From: a bacterium
GTDB taxonomy: Bacteria; Actinomycetota; Acidimicrobiia; Acidimicrobiales; CATQHL01
Assembly (NCBI GenBank): GCA_028819945.1
Contig: JAPPKQ010000239.1
Location: forward strand, 1 to 8,929
Length of the DNA: 8,929 bases
Direction: 5' to 3'
In this document: positions 1 to 6,621 of the stretch, in pieces
Numbering within the stretch: the first letter of the stretch is position 1
Layout: the number at the start of each line of letters is the position of its first letter
Translations under genes and position numbers: made by a program
Notes under the pieces: generated by a model
Told to the model about the DNA's origin: nothing
What the model saw: the letters and a program-made list of their open reading frames with translations, nothing else
Database searches by the model: none

Positions 1-2
1 AA

Positions 3-164
3 TTTCCGGTGGGTGCCGACGTGCGCCATCCCGCCTGGGGCGCCGGCGTGGTCGTCGACGCCACCGGCTCCGGCGACGATGCCGAGGTGACCGTCCGCTT
101 CCACGAGGCGGGGGAGAAGCGGCTGCTGGTGGCCTGGGCGCCCCTGGAGCGGATCGCGCCCTAG
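3..164 (+). CDS. pcrA: PcrA/UvrD-type DNA helicase, C-terminal tail (5' truncated)
   Basis: This is the last 53 codons of a gene that begins outside the window, ending at TAG 162-164. The peptide runs from GADVRHPAWGAGVVV through a GSGDDAEVTVRF segment to KRLLVAWAPLERIAP. It matches the small Tudor-like C-terminal domain of actinobacterial PcrA/UvrD superfamily 1 helicases, whose pattern is G-D-x-V-x-H-x-x-F/W-G-x-G-x-V, then a hydrophobic strand, then K-R-L-x-x-x-x-A-P-L. In the family this domain binds RNA polymerase or other partners while the upstream ATPase domains unwind DNA in repair. The helicase motifs themselves are not visible here, so the assignment rests on the tail alone. The stop codon overlaps that of the convergent gene on the minus strand within a shared CTAG. 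Confidence 0.85.
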   Translation, partial: FPVGADVRHPAWGAGVVVDATGSGDDAEVTVRFHEAGEKRLLVAWAPLERIAP

Positions 165-610
165 CCGCCCCCGCCGACCGCGTTCAGGTCGACGATCAAC
201 TCGCCGTCGGTGATGCGCACCTCGTAGCCGGTCAGTCCCTCGCCGTGCGCCTCGACGATCGTCCCGTCGCAGGGATCTGTGAACCATGCGGGCGCGGGCT
301 GCCACTGGAGGGTGCATTCCCGCCCCGCCCCGGGCCGGCGGGCGTCGAATGCGTACCAGCCGCGCCCCGCCTCGGCCCCGAGATGCTGCAGCCAGATGTC
401 GCGGTTCCCGCCGGCGGCGTCCGCGTACAGGATCGGGCCGTCGCGGGCGATCACCTGGCTCATCTCCTCCGGGTCGCCCGCCTCGAACGTGTCGTCGCCG
501 AGTCGCACCGTCACATCGCCCGTGCTGGCCAGGCGGCTCATCCCCCACACCAGGGCGACGCCCGCGCTGACGCCCACGAGACCCACCACGATGGCCCGCC
601 TAGGGTTCAT
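161..610 (-). CDS. Membrane-anchored protein with degenerate Rieske-like domain
   Basis: This is a 149-residue protein with one N-terminal membrane segment (about residues 6-24, rich in V, G and A) and an outward-facing remainder. Residues ~97-142 contain C99-T-L-Q-W, then W-F-T-D-P-C114-D-G, then an E-G-L-T-G-Y segment and a final D-G-E-L-I-V-D strand. That order matches the second half of a Rieske domain (C-T-H-L-G-C ... C-P-C-H-G-S ... G-P ... D-G-x-I-x-V). Both cluster-binding Cys/His pairs appear lost: the CPCH site reads DPCD. The two Cys that would form the structural disulfide remain, so I infer a fold without a [2Fe-2S] cluster. I prefer the ATG at 610 because GAGAAGG lies three bases upstream. 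An in-frame ATG at 634 has no ribosome site. It is the last gene of the ABC transporter unit, 70 bases after the permease. Its function is unknown. Confidence 0.7.
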   Translation of the reverse strand: MNPRRAIVVGLVGVSAGVALVWGMSRLASTGDVTVRLGDDTFEAGDPEEMSQVIARDGPILYADAAGGNRDIWLQHLGAEAGRGWYAFDARRPGAGRECTLQWQPAPAWFTDPCDGTIVEAHGEGLTGYEVRITDGELIVDLNAVGGGG

Positions 611-654
611 CGACCTTCTCGGTGCGACCGGCATGCCGACAAGTATGGGGCCTG

Positions 655-676
655 CCGGCGCGCTCCGTGGCGCCGG
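655..676 (-). terminator. Intercistronic GC stem-loop after the permease
   Basis: A 7-bp stem (CCGGCGC 655-661 pairing with GCGCCGG 670-676) with an 8-base loop lies five bases after the permease stop on the minus strand. No T tract follows, so it may weaken or process the transcript before the Rieske-like gene rather than end it. A GC-rich 7-bp stem is not rare by chance in such DNA. Confidence 0.25.
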
Positions 677-680
677 GCGG

Positions 681-3389
681 CTACTCGTAGCCGATGGCCT
701 CCAGCACCTTCAGGCGGCCCGCCCAGATCGCCGGCAGGATGCCGCTGGCGAGGCCGGCCAGCGCCGCGATGACGAGATAGACGACGATCTGACCACCGGG
801 TATCGAGAGCGTGCTCACAACCGAGTCTGGGATGATGTCGGCTGCCAGCACACCGAAGGCCACGCCGAGGACCACGCCCAGGATCCCGCCGAAGGTGGCC
901 ACGACGAGGCCCTCCCAGCAGACCATGCGGCGCATCTGGCCCCGCGTCATGCCCACGGCCCGCAGCAACCCCAGCTCGCGGGTGCGCTCCACGACCGACA
1001 GCGCCAGGGTCGCCACGATGCCCAGCACGGCGATCACCAACGAGAGCCCCAGGAACACGTTCACCACGATCAGCGCCTGATCGATGTTGTCGGCGGCTGC
1101 GTCGCGGAACTCGGCGCGTGAGCGGACGTTCACCTGCGGGTAGTCGGCCGCAGACTCGGAGATGGCTGCCCGCGCCGCCTCCTCGCTCACCCCGCCGGCG
1201 TTCAGGACTGACACGAATTGGTCCACGTTTGTGTCGAAGTAGGCGTGCCACGTGTCCGGCGACACGACCCACGGGCCGACGACGGCGTCGTCGGAATAGA
1301 TGCCCGCCACGCTCCAGGTGGCCCGCTCACCGCCGAGGACCTCGACCTCGAGGCTGTCTCCGACGGAGAGCCCGTATTCCTCCGCCTGAGCCACGTGGGC
1401 GAGTATCTCGCCGAAGGACGGATCGTTCACCTCTCCGGCGACAGTGTCCACGTCCACGTGGGCGTCGAGCTCGGGGGTGTTGATCGACATCAGCCCGTGC
1501 ACGGTGCCGTCGGGGGTGCGGAAGGCGGCGCTCAGCCAGCGGTAGGTCGCCACCGAGCGGACCTCCGGTAGCGCCTCGAGATCCTCGCCGAGGCGGGGGC
1601 TGAACCCGCTGAACTGGTCGGTGCAGTCGCCGATGCAAACGAACCAGTCGGCGTTCACCTGCTCGTCGAGCACCCTGGTGAGGCTCGTCTTCAATGAGTC
1701 GGCCACGACGCTCACGGTGACCACGAGCGCCAGCCCGATCATCAGGGCGGCCGCGGTGGAGGACGTGCGGCGCGGGCTACGGGCCGCGTTCTGGCGCGCC
1801 AGATGTCCGGGCATGCCGTCGAGGCGGGCCAACGGTGCGCCCAGGGCGCGGGCCATCGGCCGTGCAAACAGCGGGCTGGTCATGTTGACGCCCACGAACA
1901 CCGTCAGCACGCCGATCGACAGGGCCACCAGCAGATGCGTCGTGTCGAGGTCGGCGAACACCGTCGTGAGGAGCAGCGCCAGCCCGACGGCGGCCACCGC
2001 CAGCCTCCCGGCCCACCAGACGATCCGCTTGCCCCCCCAGTTGGCGAGGATCGCAGACAGCAGCGCCAGCGGGATGAGCGCCGGCCAATCGGGGGCCGCG
2101 AGGCCCAGAACCAGCAGCACCACGCCTGCGATCAGGGCGAGGCCGCCCACGACGGGCCGCCGGGCGACGACCGGGGTGGAGAGCCGGGCGTCCTCCCGCA
2201 GAGCCTCGACGGGCGTGATCCGGCGGGCCTTCAGCGCAGGCGACAGCGCGGCCAGCATGGTGATGCCCACACCGACGGCGACGGCCACACCCACGGTGCG
2301 CCCCGTCACTAGCAGCGGGTCGATGGGCAACTCGCCGCCGAGGGCTCCGAAGATGGCCTTGAGCGCTGCCGATATGCCGATGCCGCCGGCCAGGCCGAGC
2401 GCCGTTGCGATGACGCCGACGGTGGCCGCCTCGCCGAGCACCGACCGCCGGATCTGGACTCCTGTGGCGCCGACGACGCGCAGCAGGCCCAACTCTCGGA
2501 TGCGCTGGCCGATGACGATGGAGAACACGTTGTTCACCAGGAACGCCGACACCACGAGTGTGATGACGGCGAACGCCAGCAGGATGTTCTGGAAGATCGT
2601 GATGAACGCGCCGAATTCGGCACTCTGCTCCTCGGCCACCTCCTCGACGGTCAGCACCTCGACTCCCGGCGGCAACACACCCTTGAGCTCGGCGGCGACG
2701 GCGGCGATGTCGGCCTCCCGGTCGACGTCCACGAGGATCTCGTCCCAGCCACCGCCGCCGTTCAGCAGCTCGGTGGCGGTGGCCAGGTCGAAGACGGAGA
2801 ATTGCACGCCCTGCGATTGGTCCTCGTCCGGGTCGGCCCAGTTGACCGTGCCCACCAGCTCGAAGGCGCGCGTGCCCTCGGGCAGGCTGACGCGGTACGT
2901 CTCGCCGATGACGAGGTCGGCGAACGCGGCGGTTCCGGAGTTGGTGGCGAACTCGTCGGGCCCGGCCGGCGGCCGGCCCTCGGCCAGGAACAGTTCGGTC
3001 AGGTTCTCCTCGTCGGACCAACTCACCCCGAGCTGGGGCGGACCGACGGATTGCAGCGGCTCGCCGTCCGGATCGATGATGACCACGTTCCAGGCGGCGG
3101 CCCCGCCGGTGACCGCCGCGACCCCGTCGATCCCGGCGATCCCCTCGGCCAGTGCGGGGTCCACCTCGGGCGCGTTCAGCCGATCGCCGAACTCGAGCTC
3201 GCTGCGTACGCGGAGGTCGATCGATCCGGCGATGTCGTCGGCGATGTCGTCGAAGGTGGCGCGCAGGCTGTCGGTGACGATGAAGACGCCCACCACGAAG
3301 GAGACGCCCAGCACCACGCTCAACGCCGTCCCCAGGAAGAGGAACTTCCTGTTGGCGATGTTCTTGAGGGTGAGCCGCAGCAGGAACAT
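681..3389 (-). CDS. ABC transporter permease, double FtsX (MacB/LolC-like)
   Basis: This 902-residue inner-membrane protein has two FtsX-type units. Unit one has a first membrane helix at ~17-39, a large extracytoplasmic domain to ~262, and three helices at ~264-292, ~316-346 and ~363-386. Four hydrophobic stretches (~412-503) join it to unit two, which has a helix at ~543-563, an extracytoplasmic domain to ~770, and helices at ~773-800, ~823-850 and ~864-888. Both units carry the cytoplasmic motif RELGLLRxVGxTxxQxRR (298-315, 804-821), which in the family contacts the ATPase, and both end in a P-A-x-x-A-x-R-like motif. Such permeases couple cytoplasmic ATP hydrolysis to envelope work: lipoprotein or peptide export, or control of murein hydrolases. 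The substrate cannot be told. The ATG at 3389 is bounded by an in-frame stop at 3399-3401, with GGGAGG 13 bases upstream. C585 and C589 form an unusual CxxxC in the second outer domain. Confidence 0.92.
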   Translation of the reverse strand: MFLLRLTLKNIANRKFLFLGTALSVVLGVSFVVGVFIVTDSLRATFDDIADDIAGSIDLRVRSELEFGDRLNAPEVDPALAEGIAGIDGVAAVTGGAAAWNVVIIDPDGEPLQSVGPPQLGVSWSDEENLTELFLAEGRPPAGPDEFATNSGTAAFADLVIGETYRVSLPEGTRAFELVGTVNWADPDEDQSQGVQFSVFDLATATELLNGGGGWDEILVDVDREADIAAVAAELKGVLPPGVEVLTVEEVAEEQSAEFGAFITIFQNILLAFAVITLVVSAFLVNNVFSIVIGQRIRELGLLRVVGATGVQIRRSVLGEAATVGVIATALGLAGGIGISAALKAIFGALGGELPIDPLLVTGRTVGVAVAVGVGITMLAALSPALKARRITPVEALREDARLSTPVVARRPVVGGLALIAGVVLLVLGLAAPDWPALIPLALLSAILANWGGKRIVWWAGRLAVAAVGLALLLTTVFADLDTTHLLVALSIGVLTVFVGVNMTSPLFARPMARALGAPLARLDGMPGHLARQNAARSPRRTSSTAAALMIGLALVVTVSVVADSLKTSLTRVLDEQVNADWFVCIGDCTDQFSGFSPRLGEDLEALPEVRSVATYRWLSAAFRTPDGTVHGLMSINTPELDAHVDVDTVAGEVNDPSFGEILAHVAQAEEYGLSVGDSLEVEVLGGERATWSVAGIYSDDAVVGPWVVSPDTWHAYFDTNVDQFVSVLNAGGVSEEAARAAISESAADYPQVNVRSRAEFRDAAADNIDQALIVVNVFLGLSLVIAVLGIVATLALSVVERTRELGLLRAVGMTRGQMRRMVCWEGLVVATFGGILGVVLGVAFGVLAADIIPDSVVSTLSIPGGQIVVYLVIAALAGLASGILPAIWAGRLKVLEAIGYE

Positions 3390-3450
3390 GGTGGCGGCTC
3401 AGCCTCCCGAGCGTTGTGCGAAGACGGTTCGGCAAGCCCGGCCGGTGGTC

Positions 3451-4203
3451 TCAGGCACCGATGGCCCTCACCTTGTCGAGCACGCCGTCGACGGTCGGCT
3501 CTCGCATCTCGTCGACGACCCGGCCGTCGTTGAGGAACACGATCCGGTCGCTGTAGCTGGCGGCGCCGGCGTCGTGGGTCACCATCACGATCGTCTGGGC
3601 GAGTTGGTCGGATGCCCGCCGCAGGAACTCCAGGACCTCGGCGCCGGTGCGGGAGTCCAGGTTCCCGGTCGGCTCGTCGGCGAAGATGATGCGCGGGCGG
3701 CTCACGAGCGCCCGCGCCACGGCCACCCGCTGCTGCTGCCCGCCCGAGAGTTCGTTGGGCCGGTGCGTGAGACGGTCGGCCAGGCCCACCGCATCCACGA
3801 CCTCGGCGAGCCACTCGCCGTCAGGTTCCTCTCCGGCCAAGGCGATGGGAAGCGTCATGTTCTCCACCGCGGTGAGGGTCGGGAGCAGGTTGTAGGCCTG
3901 GAAGATGAAACCGACCTGCCGGCGCCGCAGGAGCGTCAGTTCCCGCTCGTTGAGGGTGCCGAGTTCGGTGTCGCCGATGAAGGTCTGTCCTTCAGTGAGT
4001 TCGTCGAGGCCCGCCATGCAGTGCATGAGCGTCGACTTGCCCGACCCCGACGGACCCATGATGGTCGTCAGCTTCCCGGTGTCGAAGGTCACGTCGACGC
4101 CGTCGAGGGCGCGCACCTCGGTCTCGCCGCGGCCGTAGGTCTTCACTGCCCCGACGGCACGCGCCGCCGCGCCGGCCACCGGCTCCCGCCCGTTCCCTGC
4201 CAC
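3451..4203 (-). CDS. ABC transporter ATP-binding protein, LolD/MacB type
   Basis: This 250-residue ATPase has all the expected motifs: Walker A GPSGSGKST (50-58), Q-loop Q102 in FIFQAYNLLP, signature LSGGQQQR (152-159), Walker B IIFADEPTGNLD (172-183) and the switch histidine H210 in VTHD. The FQAYNLLP and DEPTGNLD forms are typical of the LolD/MacB/FtsE group, which partners FtsX-like permeases. It would dimerise on the cytoplasmic face of the permease encoded 61 bases downstream and power it. The start is GTG at 4203, with GGAGGG six bases upstream (4210-4215). The ATG at 4215-4217 on this strand is out of frame. The protein has about 20 residues before the usual first strand, slightly longer than the minimal family form. 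It is the first gene of a leftward unit of ATPase, permease and Rieske-like protein. Confidence 0.95.
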   Translation of the reverse strand: MAGNGREPVAGAAARAVGAVKTYGRGETEVRALDGVDVTFDTGKLTTIMGPSGSGKSTLMHCMAGLDELTEGQTFIGDTELGTLNERELTLLRRRQVGFIFQAYNLLPTLTAVENMTLPIALAGEEPDGEWLAEVVDAVGLADRLTHRPNELSGGQQQRVAVARALVSRPRIIFADEPTGNLDSRTGAEVLEFLRRASDQLAQTIVMVTHDAGAASYSDRIVFLNDGRVVDEMREPTVDGVLDKVRAIGA

Positions 4204-4240
4204 CGTTGGCCCTCCATGCTCGACTGTCCTGGACCCGGCG

Positions 4241-4246
4241 ATCCTA
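4241..4246 (-). promoter_or_regulatory. Possible -10 box of the ABC transporter unit
   Basis: TAGGAT (minus strand) fits the actinobacterial TANNNT -10 pattern and would start a transcript near 4233, giving a leader of about 30 bases that contains the GGAGGG ribosome site. No good -35 hexamer is visible. A local AT-richer patch at 4281-4306, with several TTAC/TAC units, lies upstream and could be an alternative promoter or a regulator site. The rest of 4247-4430 shows nothing I can assign. Confidence 0.3.
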
Positions 4247-4430
4247 CCGGCGGGGTGTTCGCGCCCCTTCCGACCATCGCAGGAATTACCTACGCCTTAC
4301 TTACGTCCGCCCGCCGGCCCGTGGATGCAGTCACGCGTCGCGCCGGCGGACCGGGGGGCTCAGATGCGCGCGGGTCTCGCCTGCGCGGGTCTCATCGGCG
4401 CGCGCCGGAGGTCGTCGGTGCGGGGGGACG

Positions 4431-4465
4431 CGCTGCGCCCCCGGGTCCGACCCGGGGGCGCAGCG
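4431..4465 (-). terminator. Perfect 16-bp hairpin after the peroxiredoxin gene
   Basis: CGCTGCGCCCCCGGGT (4431-4446), a three-base CCG loop, and ACCCGGGGGCGCAGCG (4450-4465) form an uninterrupted 16-bp stem. It starts 21 bases past the peroxiredoxin stop on the minus strand, the position expected of an intrinsic terminator. No U tract follows, which is common for actinobacterial terminators. The hairpin also insulates the ABC unit further left from readthrough. Confidence 0.75.
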
Positions 4466-4486
4466 GTTGGAGCGAGACGCGGCGGG

Positions 4487-5122
4487 TCAGCCCGTCGGCT
4501 GGGCGACCACCCGCAGGTAGGGCTTCTGCTCGTCCCAGCCGCCGGGGAAGCGCTCGGCGGCTTCGGAGTTGCTGAGCGCCGGCACGATGATCACGTCCTC
4601 ACCGTGCTGCCAGTTCACCGGCGTGGCCACCTTGTGGTGGGCGGTGAGCTGCAGCGAGTCGATGACCCGGAGCACCTCGTCGAAGTTGCGTCCCGTGCTG
4701 GCCGGGTAGGTGATCATCAGCTTGACCAGGTTGTCGGGGCCGATGACGAAGACCGAGCGGACCGTCATGGTGTCGCTGGCGTTGGGGTGGATCATCCCGT
4801 AGAGGTTCGCCACCGAGGCGTCGGGGTCGCCGATCATCGGGAAGTTGGGCGAGATGCCCTGGGTGTCCAGAATGTCCTGCGACCACACCCGGTGATCCTC
4901 CACCGAGTCGCACGAGAGACCGATGACCTTCACGTTGCGCGCTGCGAACTCACTCTGCAGCTTGGCCGTGTAGCCCAACTCGGTGGTGCACACCGGCGTG
5001 AAGTCCTTCGGATGCGAGAACAGCACCGCCCAGCTGCCGTCCTTCCACTCGTGGAAGTCGATGGTGCCCTCGGTGGTGTCTGCCGTAAAGTCGGGGGCGA
5101 CGTCCCCCAGTTGCACAGTCAT
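4487..5122 (-). CDS. Peroxiredoxin, Prx6 (1-Cys type) family
   Basis: This 211-residue cytoplasmic thiol peroxidase reduces hydrogen peroxide and organic hydroperoxides. The active-site motif is HPKDFTPVCTTELG, with PxxxTxxC ending in peroxidatic C45. R122 in TMTVRSVFVIGPD is the expected second active-site residue. The long C-terminal part (ATPVNW, then GEDVIIVPALSNSEA, then FPGGWDEQKPYLR) is diagnostic of the Prx6 subfamily rather than AhpC/Prx1. A second cysteine, C71, sits in GLSCDS. It could act as a resolving or partner thiol, but that is inference. The ATG at 5122 has GGGAGG (5133-5138) ten bases upstream, and homology begins exactly here. The reading frame stays open far upstream (to ~5950), but that region is antisense to the next gene. 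The gene ends just before a strong hairpin and is probably transcribed alone. Confidence 0.95.
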   Translation of the reverse strand: MTVQLGDVAPDFTADTTEGTIDFHEWKDGSWAVLFSHPKDFTPVCTTELGYTAKLQSEFAARNVKVIGLSCDSVEDHRVWSQDILDTQGISPNFPMIGDPDASVANLYGMIHPNASDTMTVRSVFVIGPDNLVKLMITYPASTGRNFDEVLRVIDSLQLTAHHKVATPVNWQHGEDVIIVPALSNSEAAERFPGGWDEQKPYLRVVAQPTG

Positions 5123-5153
5123 GCCGCTGTGTCCTCCCTTGATCGGTGGTCGT

Positions 5154-6509
5154 GTGACCGGTAATTCCAGACCGATTTCGTCGGCAATCAGGCTAGCGCG
5201 GGCCGGCGGGAACACAACCGGGCGGCGAAGCTGCTCAGCGCGCGGCCGCCTGGTGCTGCCGGTGGCCGTTGCTCTGGCGGTGATCTCGGTTGCGGCCACC
5301 GGATGTCCCGACGATGGCGGCACAGGGTTGGCGGACGCCGTCACGCCCAGCGCGCCCCCCACGACCACGCAACCCCCGAACCAACCACCGGTCATCACCG
5401 TCGACAGCTTCGTGTGGCAGGTGGGCGACCGGCTGGCTGCCCGCTTGGTGGTGGGTGATCCGGACGGGACGGTGACGGGGATCGAATGGAACCGGCCCCC
5501 GCCGGGTTTCACCTCGCCCGGCGGCGCTGACCCGTCGTTCTCGTGGACCCCTCCGGTGGCGGGGACCTGGCTGGCCCGGGTGACCGCGACCGACGACGCG
5601 GGGGCGAGTTCCGAGGCCGAGGTCAGATTCGTGAGCCGGTACGCCCACCGCCCGTACATCCTGATGGGGTTGGGCGACTCGGTGGCGGCCGGGTTCGGTC
5701 TCGACCTGACCGACGCCCTGCTGGGTGATCCTTGCTGGCGGGCGCCGGGCGCTGGGTATCCGGGGCGCGTCATGGAACACCTCGTCGCCGCCGGCGACGT
5801 CCCTCGCGACGAGGCGCGCGTCGTCCTGGCCGCCTGCGCCGGAACCTCCACCAGCGACGTCTGGGAGGTGCCGACCTGGCTGCCGCACGGGGTGCGCCAG
5901 GGTGTCGGCGAGCCCCGCTGGAGCCAGCTGGATTGGGCGGTCCGCCTCAACCCGGGCTACGTCACCCTCACGGTCGGGGCGAACGACGTGGGTGTGGTGG
6001 ATCTGTCGATTCTCGCCGGCGGTGAGTTGGACCGGGCCGAACTGGATCGCCGGCTGGAGGCGGTGGCGGGCGGTGCGGGATTCCTGCTGGACGAGCTTGT
6101 GGACCGGACCGACGCCCGTGTCGCGCTCACCAACTACTACAACCCCACGGCGGCGAACCCGGCTGGGCTGCCGGGCTGCCGCGGCGCCTGCTTCGTGGAG
6201 TTGGGTGAAATCGTGCACGATTCGTTGAACCGGATTCTGGCGCAGGCGGCGGCGCGCCACGGTTCGCGAGTGCGGCTGGTGGATGTGGCCGCGCTCTTCG
6301 AAGGCCACGAAGCGGGCGACGCCCTCGGGCCCGACTGGCTCCGCGGTCCGATCGAGACATTCCTGGGCGTGCAGGTGCGGGCCTACTGCTCGGTGGACGA
6401 TCCCTCCGGATCGTGGGTCAGTTCATTCGACTGCATCCATCCCACCGGCGACGGCATGGCCGCGATTGCCGAGGCGGTGGCGGCCGCGCTGACCGCTCCG
6501 CAGTCTTGA
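5154..6509 (+). CDS. Secreted lipoprotein: Ig-like domain plus SGNH/GDSL hydrolase
   Basis: Numbered from GTG 5154, the protein has 451 residues. An Arg-rich stretch (24-32) precedes a hydrophobic segment and a lipobox A-T-G-C51, suggesting a lipid-anchored exported protein. A Thr/Pro linker follows. Residues ~79-160 form a PKD/Ig-like beta domain (GDPDGTVTGIEW, then TATDDAGASSEAEV). Residues ~166-448 are an SGNH hydrolase with all four blocks: GDS176 in MGLGDSVAAGFG, G230 in AACAG, GAN277D in LTVGANDVG, and D426-C-I-H429. These provide the nucleophile, oxyanion hole and His/Asp of an esterase or lipase of unknown substrate. The start is uncertain. GTG 5253 would leave no positive n-region, and ATG 5121 has no ribosome site and overlaps the peroxiredoxin start. 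The gene diverges from the peroxiredoxin. No clear terminator follows, only an imperfect stem at 6554-6575. Confidence 0.88.
   Translation: MTGNSRPISSAIRLARAGGNTTGRRSCSARGRLVLPVAVALAVISVAATGCPDDGGTGLADAVTPSAPPTTTQPPNQPPVITVDSFVWQVGDRLAARLVVGDPDGTVTGIEWNRPPPGFTSPGGADPSFSWTPPVAGTWLARVTATDDAGASSEAEVRFVSRYAHRPYILMGLGDSVAAGFGLDLTDALLGDPCWRAPGAGYPGRVMEHLVAAGDVPRDEARVVLAACAGTSTSDVWEVPTWLPHGVRQGVGEPRWSQLDWAVRLNPGYVTLTVGANDVGVVDLSILAGGELDRAELDRRLEAVAGGAGFLLDELVDRTDARVALTNYYNPTAANPAGLPGCRGACFVELGEIVHDSLNRILAQAAARHGSRVRLVDVAALFEGHEAGDALGPDWLRGPIETFLGVQVRAYCSVDDPSGSWVSSFDCIHPTGDGMAAIAEAVAAALTAPQS
5190..5217 (-). promoter_or_regulatory. Possible promoter of the peroxiredoxin gene
   Basis: On the minus strand, TTGTGT (5217-5212) and TAGCCT (5195-5190) are separated by 16 bases, resembling -35 and -10 boxes. 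The transcript would have a leader of about 60 bases that includes the GGGAGG ribosome site. I see no OxyR or SigR consensus that I could defend. Confidence 0.35.
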
Positions 6510-6512
6510 GGA

Positions 6513-6546
6513 GCCGGAACGCGTTTCAGCTGTCGTCGGCGTGGTC
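6513..6546. repeat. 34-bp direct repeat, copy 1
   Basis: This segment begins GCCGGAACGCGTTTCAGC and ends GTCGGCGTGGTC. It is identical over 34 bases to 6588-6621, at a period of 75 bases. On the minus strand it encodes D-H-A-D-D-S-stop followed by 13 bases, exactly as at the end of the neighbouring membrane-protein gene. It contains the short palindromes AACGCGTT and CAGCTG. Confidence 0.95.
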
Positions 6547-6587
6547 CCCCTCGAGGTGGCCGACCGGGGCGACCTGAACCGCGGCGG

Positions 6588-6621
6588 GCCGGAACGCGTT
6601 TCAGCTGTCGTCGGCGTGGTC
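6588..6621. repeat. 34-bp direct repeat, copy 2 (covers a gene's 3' end)
   Basis: This is the second exact copy of the 34-bp unit at 6513-6546. It holds the last six codons and the stop (6601-6603) of the minus-strand membrane-protein gene plus 13 bases beyond. Because the period is 75 bases (25 codons), the two copies are in the same minus-strand frame, and no other stop lies between them. Confidence 0.95.

Noticed and set aside
611..634. Upstream ATG at 634 for the Rieske-like protein.
   Set aside because: No ribosome site precedes it, whereas GAGAAGG precedes the ATG at 610. The extra eight residues add nothing recognisable.
629..638. CGGCATGCCG 10-bp palindrome as an operator.
   Set aside because: It is short, GC-rich, lies inside a transcribed intercistronic spacer, and has no second copy in the window.
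1621..4575. A very long open frame on the + strand opposite the permease and ATPase genes (984 codons).
   Set aside because: It is antisense to two genes with complete family motifs. Its peptide is a Ser/Thr/Arg/Ala mixture with no domain, a typical mirror of GC-rich codon use.
5159..5168. GGAAT on the minus strand as a SigR/SigH -35 element for the peroxiredoxin.
   Set aside because: No GTT follows at the required 18-19-base spacing, so the oxidative-stress sigma-factor consensus is not met.
5123..5950. N-terminal extension of the peroxiredoxin frame.
   Set aside because: Prx6 homology begins exactly at ATG 5122 with a good ribosome site. The upstream part is antisense to the SGNH hydrolase and has no recognisable domain.
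6513..6621. The 34-bp repeats as a CRISPR array or attachment-site pair.
   Set aside because: There are only two copies with a 41-base spacer, no further units, no cas, integrase or tRNA gene nearby, and one copy is coding.
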